A DNA stretch of 9,320 nucleotides from Betaproteobacteria bacterium UBA931. GTDB taxonomy: Bacteria; Pseudomonadota; Gammaproteobacteria; Burkholderiales; Casimicrobiaceae. Under the pieces are notes generated by a model. The model was given only the letters and a program-made list of their open reading frames with translations, did not search any database and was not told the DNA's origin. The stretch is taken from the NCBI GenBank assembly GCA_002293615.1, contig DBDN01000069.1:797-10116 (forward strand). Direction: 5' to 3'. Each line of letters opens with the position of its first letter. Within the stretch, counting starts at the first letter, position 1. Made by a program: the position numbers and the translations under genes. Positions 6,725-9,320 of this stretch are shown here, in pieces.

Positions 6725-7750
6725 ATGAGCGAACATGATGAAAACTCGATTTTGAATTCGGACGCTTTTGGCGCGCAGCCCGAAGCCCGCGCGCAAACGC
6801 CCGCCGCTTCGGCCGCGACAACCACCGGGGTGTTGGTTCTCGATAGATTGGCGCGCGATTTTCTTGCCGAACAGAAAAGCCAACGGCGTTGGAAAATCTT
6901 TTTTCGTCTTGTGTTCCTGCTGATCATTGTGCCGCTGCTTCTGGTTGGCTTTTTTGCGCCGAACATTGCAACGCCGGTATGCACCGGCCCCTGCACGGCA
7001 CTGGTGCGGCTCGAAGGCGAAATCGGCAGCGATACCGATGCCAGCGCTGAAAATGTTAATGGCGCGTTGCGTGATGCTTTTGCCGCGTCGCATGTGCGTG
7101 GCGTTGTTCTCGAAATCAACAGCCCGGGCGGCAGCCCGGTGCAGGCCGGGCAGATTTACGACGAAATTAAACGGTTGCGGGCGCTGCATCCCGATATTCC
7201 GCTTTATACCGTGGTCAACGAAATGGCGGCATCCGGCGGTTATTACATTGCCGCCGCGTCCGATGCGATTTATGCCGACAAGGCCAGCATATTGGGTTCC
7301 ATCGGCGTCATCATGATGAACTTCGGTTTTACCGAAGTGATGGAAAAGCTCGGCATTGAGCAGCGCACGATGACTTCCGGCAACAACAAAGCGTTTATGG
7401 ATCCGTTCAGCCCGGAGAACGAAGAACAAAAAGCGCACATGCAAGGGTTGCTCGACAACGTGCATCGCCAGTTTATCGAAGCGGTGCGAAAAGGGCGCGG
7501 CGACCGTCTTAACGAAGAAGAGGGTATTTTTTCCGGCTTATTTTGGGATGGGGAAAATGCGGTGCGTATCGGTTTGGCGGATGGCTTCGGAACGACCGAT
7601 TCCGTTGCTCGCGATATCGTCGGCGAGGAAAATGTCGTGGATTTCAGCTACTACCCCGGTTTTTCCGAGCGGCTGGCGCGCCAGCTTGGCACCGCCATTG
7701 CGCAACATTTTTCGGCGCAGACGACCCATCAGACGGTACGGTGGAAATAA
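6725..7750 (+). CDS. sppA: S49-family signal peptide peptidase (SppA-like), membrane-anchored
   Basis: The 341-residue S49 serine protease digests cleaved signal peptides and misfolded membrane proteins; it is the short single-domain form, not the doubled E. coli type. An Ala/Thr-rich cytoplasmic N-terminus of about 55 residues precedes one membrane helix (about 57-78, KIFFRLVFLLIIVPLLLVGFF), so the catalytic domain should face the periplasm. The core includes VLEINSPGGSPVQAG (128-142) and EMAASGGYYIAAASD, with the nucleophile Ser170. Lys222 in TSGNNKAFMDPF is the likely general base; the Ser-Lys distance of 52 residues equals that of Bacillus subtilis SppA (147/199). GSIGVIM lies between them. 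Two Cys (86, 90) follow the helix and could form a disulfide. Residues around 241-272 (LLDNVHRQFIEAVRKGRG, then LFWDG) complete the family pattern. It is probably co-transcribed with rluC and the HAD gene. Confidence 0.92.
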   Translation: MSEHDENSILNSDAFGAQPEARAQTPAASAATTTGVLVLDRLARDFLAEQKSQRRWKIFFRLVFLLIIVPLLLVGFFAPNIATPVCTGPCTALVRLEGEIGSDTDASAENVNGALRDAFAASHVRGVVLEINSPGGSPVQAGQIYDEIKRLRALHPDIPLYTVVNEMAASGGYYIAAASDAIYADKASILGSIGVIMMNFGFTEVMEKLGIEQRTMTSGNNKAFMDPFSPENEEQKAHMQGLLDNVHRQFIEAVRKGRGDRLNEEEGIFSGLFWDGENAVRIGLADGFGTTDSVARDIVGEENVVDFSYYPGFSERLARQLGTAIAQHFSAQTTHQTVRWK

Positions 7751-7764
7751 ATTTTATTTCTGTA

Positions 7765-7786
7765 TGCCGGGCGTAACGGACCGGCA
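7765..7786 (+). terminator. Weak hairpin after sppA, possible terminator
   Basis: TGCCGG and CCGGCA pair perfectly around a 10-nt loop, 14 nt after the sppA stop. TTTT follows only after four more bases and the T-run is short, so termination would be inefficient. No better terminator is visible before the next gene. Confidence 0.25.
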
Positions 7787-7857
7787 ACAGTTTTATCGTC
7801 AGCGGGAGATGATGGGCGGGCAATGATGGGGCAAGAGGAAAGATTGGCCTTGCATTT

Positions 7858-7885
7858 TTGCCTATGGAAACCATTGCCGGATAAT
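7858..7885 (+). promoter_or_regulatory. Candidate sigma-70 promoter for the oxidoreductase gene
   Basis: TTGCCT (7858-7863) and GATAAT (7880-7885) are separated by 16 nt and match the -35 and -10 consensus at 4/6 and 5/6 positions. A second -10-like stretch, TATAGTAAAAT, lies at 7931-7941 but has no good -35. Either would give a leader before the ATG at 8015. Confidence 0.35.
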
Positions 7886-7977
7886 GATGCTTTGTTGTAA
7901 CGCCTCTTTTTCTGATCATATTCGCCTGAATATAGTAAAATCGCCAAGTTTTTATAAACGGTTTTTCTTTCTTCTTT

Positions 7978-7993
7978 CGCGCCTTTCGGCGCG
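7978..7993 (+). other. GC-rich hairpin 21 nt before the oxidoreductase start
   Basis: CGCGCC and GGCGCG pair perfectly around a TTTC loop. A pyrimidine run lies just upstream. No T-run follows, so it is not a terminator. It sits in the mRNA leader just before a start codon that has no visible Shine-Dalgarno sequence, so it could influence initiation or RNA stability. Confidence 0.5.
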
Positions 7994-8014
7994 GTTATCG
8001 ATATCGTCCACACC

Positions 8015-9320
8015 ATGCTGAAACTCGCTCACAATCTGACTTTCCCCGATCTTTATACCCGCGACGGCGCGCTTTGCCTTGACCGGCAATTCTTGAAGCA
8101 CTTAAACGAAGCCGATGCCGTGCTTGCCAAAAAATACCTGCAAGCGCGCCAACAATATCAGGATCAAGGTGCGGGTACAGAAAACGCGTTGCCGCGTAAG
8201 GAAGAAACCGCAATTTTGATGGAAGTTGCTGGGCATCTTGAAGATTTTCTCGCGGGGCTTTTCGGGATCGCCGACGAATTGCGGGCGCTTCAAAGCAGGC
8301 ACTATGACTTGGCGCCGTTCTTTGCCGTAAAAAGGCAGTTCATTCAGCGCAAGGCGGCGAACGCTTATAAGGCGGATGTCGCCGCTGCTTTCGACGGCGC
8401 GGATTTGCGCAAGCAGTTGGAAGCGTTGATAGGCGAACCGCTCACACAATTGAATTTTTCCCGGTCGGTCATTCGTTGGCAGGGCACGGAAAATGTCGAT
8501 GAAGCGGCGGTGGATCTGGCGATGCGTTACGCGGCGTGGGCGGTGCACACGCCGGAAGGCAGGGCATATCATCGCGACGATGTGCTGTTCAAAGTGCCCC
8601 AGAAAATTGATTTTATGCACTTGGTGCCGCTTGATGAAGAAACGCGTTGCGATGTCGCGATGTGGAAATTGGCGGAAAACCATGCGCTGCGTTACCGTGA
8701 CGGTTTTGCGCTTACCGACCAAGGCACCGATTTTATCGGCGGGATGGATGAAGCAAATTATTGCATCTGGTGCCACGAGCAGGGGCGCGACAGTTGCCGC
8801 AAAGGCATTCTGGAAAAAAGCGATCAGCCGTTGGCGCAGCCGTTCAAGAAAACGCCGCTCGGCGTGCCGTTGAACGGTTGCCCGCTCGACGAGCGTATTT
8901 CCGAATTTCAGAAGTTGCGCGCCAATGGCCTGCCGCTGGGCGCATTGGCGATCATTTGTATTGATAACCCAATGGTGGCGGCTACCGGCCACCGGATTTG
9001 CAACGACTGCATGAAATCATGCATTTACCAGAAGCAGGATCCGGTCAACATTCCGCAATCGGAAACACGGTTGTTGAAAGATGTGTTGGCATTGCCTTAC
9101 GGTTTTGAAATTTATTCGCTGTTGACGCGCTGGAACCCGCTGAATCTGGCTCGGCCGTTACCGTTGCCGCCGACCAGAAAACGTGTGCTGGTGGTCGGGA
9201 TGGGGCCGGCCGGTTATACGCTGGCGCATCATTTGCTCAACGACGGGCATACGGTTGTCGGTATCGATGGGCTGAAAATCGAGCCGCTCGACGATGATCT
9301 CGGCGGTGTGGCGGTGGACG
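8015..9320 (+). CDS. Large Cys-rich FAD/NAD-binding oxidoreductase, GltD-like, N-terminal part (3' end outside window)
   Basis: The frame is open from ATG 8015 to the window edge, giving 435 residues without a stop. Residues 1-240 are soluble and helical-looking, with no motif I can name. A Cys-rich module follows: CIWCHEQGRDSC (C250, C253, C261), C289, C315 and CNDCMKSC (C329, C332, C336), then QDPVNIPQSE. This resembles the N-terminal Fe-S region of the glutamate synthase small subunit and dihydropyrimidine dehydrogenase families (Fer4_20-like), so one or two [4Fe-4S] clusters are likely. At 390-408 RVLVVGMGPAGYTLAHHLL is a Rossmann nucleotide-binding start (GxGxxG), the FAD-binding part of a pyridine nucleotide-disulfide oxidoreductase. 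Proteins of about 1100 residues with this layout are annotated in proteobacteria only as FAD-dependent oxidoreductases. Substrate and electron partner are unknown. No Shine-Dalgarno is visible and no other in-frame start lies between the upstream stop (7955-7957) and 8015. Confidence 0.8.
   Translation, partial: MLKLAHNLTFPDLYTRDGALCLDRQFLKHLNEADAVLAKKYLQARQQYQDQGAGTENALPRKEETAILMEVAGHLEDFLAGLFGIADELRALQSRHYDLAPFFAVKRQFIQRKAANAYKADVAAAFDGADLRKQLEALIGEPLTQLNFSRSVIRWQGTENVDEAAVDLAMRYAAWAVHTPEGRAYHRDDVLFKVPQKIDFMHLVPLDEETRCDVAMWKLAENHALRYRDGFALTDQGTDFIGGMDEANYCIWCHEQGRDSCRKGILEKSDQPLAQPFKKTPLGVPLNGCPLDERISEFQKLRANGLPLGALAIICIDNPMVAATGHRICNDCMKSCIYQKQDPVNIPQSETRLLKDVLALPYGFEIYSLLTRWNPLNLARPLPLPPTRKRVLVVGMGPAGYTLAHHLLNDGHTVVGIDGLKIEPLDDDLGGVAVD

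Larger units (their letters stand above)
7751..8014 (+). other. Non-coding gap between sppA and the oxidoreductase gene
   Basis: These 264 bases hold a weak hairpin after sppA, candidate promoter elements around 7858-7941, a pyrimidine-rich stretch (7961-7978) and a GC-rich hairpin (7978-7993). No convincing small gene was seen. A 25-codon frame at 7823-7900 and a 20-codon frame at 7764-7826 lack ribosome binding sites. Confidence 0.6.

Noticed and set aside
7744..7760. AT-rich inverted repeat GAAATAA/TTATTTC across the sppA stop
   Set aside because: The stem has only one G-C pair at each end and a 3-nt loop; it is too weak to be called a terminator or operator.
7764..7826. 20-codon frame after sppA (MPGVTDRQQF...)
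   Set aside because: It has no ribosome binding site and overlaps the weak hairpin; nothing supports translation.
7751..7900. The sppA frame stays open for 49 codons after its stop
   Set aside because: A stop-free run of this length is expected by chance fairly often; the translated extension resembles no SppA C-terminus and SppA is complete without it.

Overview
The window looks like an ordinary stretch of proteobacterial chromosome, most likely from a betaproteobacterium. The clues are a long RNase E gene divergent from rluC, followed by a HAD phosphatase and an S49 peptidase. That order is familiar from betaproteobacterial chromosomes, and the proteins match the proteobacterial families closely. 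I cannot name a genus. I see no insertion sequence, phage gene, CRISPR array, tRNA or rRNA.

Layout: (1) Bases 3-1695, plus strand, hold the C-terminal part of tonB, then exbB and exbD. Together they encode the inner-membrane energy-transducing complex that powers TonB-dependent outer-membrane uptake. (2) A symmetric hairpin at 1718-1743 ends this operon and, from the other side, the convergent rne gene. (3) Bases 1773-4373, minus strand, encode RNase E with its full catalytic half and a long charged, disordered C-terminal half. (4) Bases 4374-5040 form an unusually long divergent intergenic region. Its rne-proximal part has two good hairpins, one touching the rne ribosome binding site, which suggests a structured, autoregulatory rne leader. 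(5) Bases 5041-7750, plus strand, are a tightly packed set: rluC (23S rRNA pseudouridine synthase), a phosphoglycolate-phosphatase-like HAD hydrolase (4-nt overlap) and an S49 signal-peptide-peptidase-like membrane protease. (6) Bases 7751-8014 are non-coding, with a candidate promoter and a GC-rich hairpin. (7) From 8015 to the window edge runs the first 435 codons of a large Cys-rich, FAD/NAD-binding oxidoreductase related to the GltD type. It has no stop before the end.

Functional links: TonB-ExbB-ExbD act as one complex. RNase E and RluC both act on RNA (decay/processing and ribosome modification) and sit divergently, as in many proteobacteria. The HAD enzyme and the peptidase are co-transcribed with rluC by position, with no obvious biochemical link.

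I did not find a convincing undescribed system. The points most worth a second look are the rne leader hairpins, a duplicated LQxVETK motif in the RNase E tail, and the Cys-rich N-terminal module of the truncated oxidoreductase.
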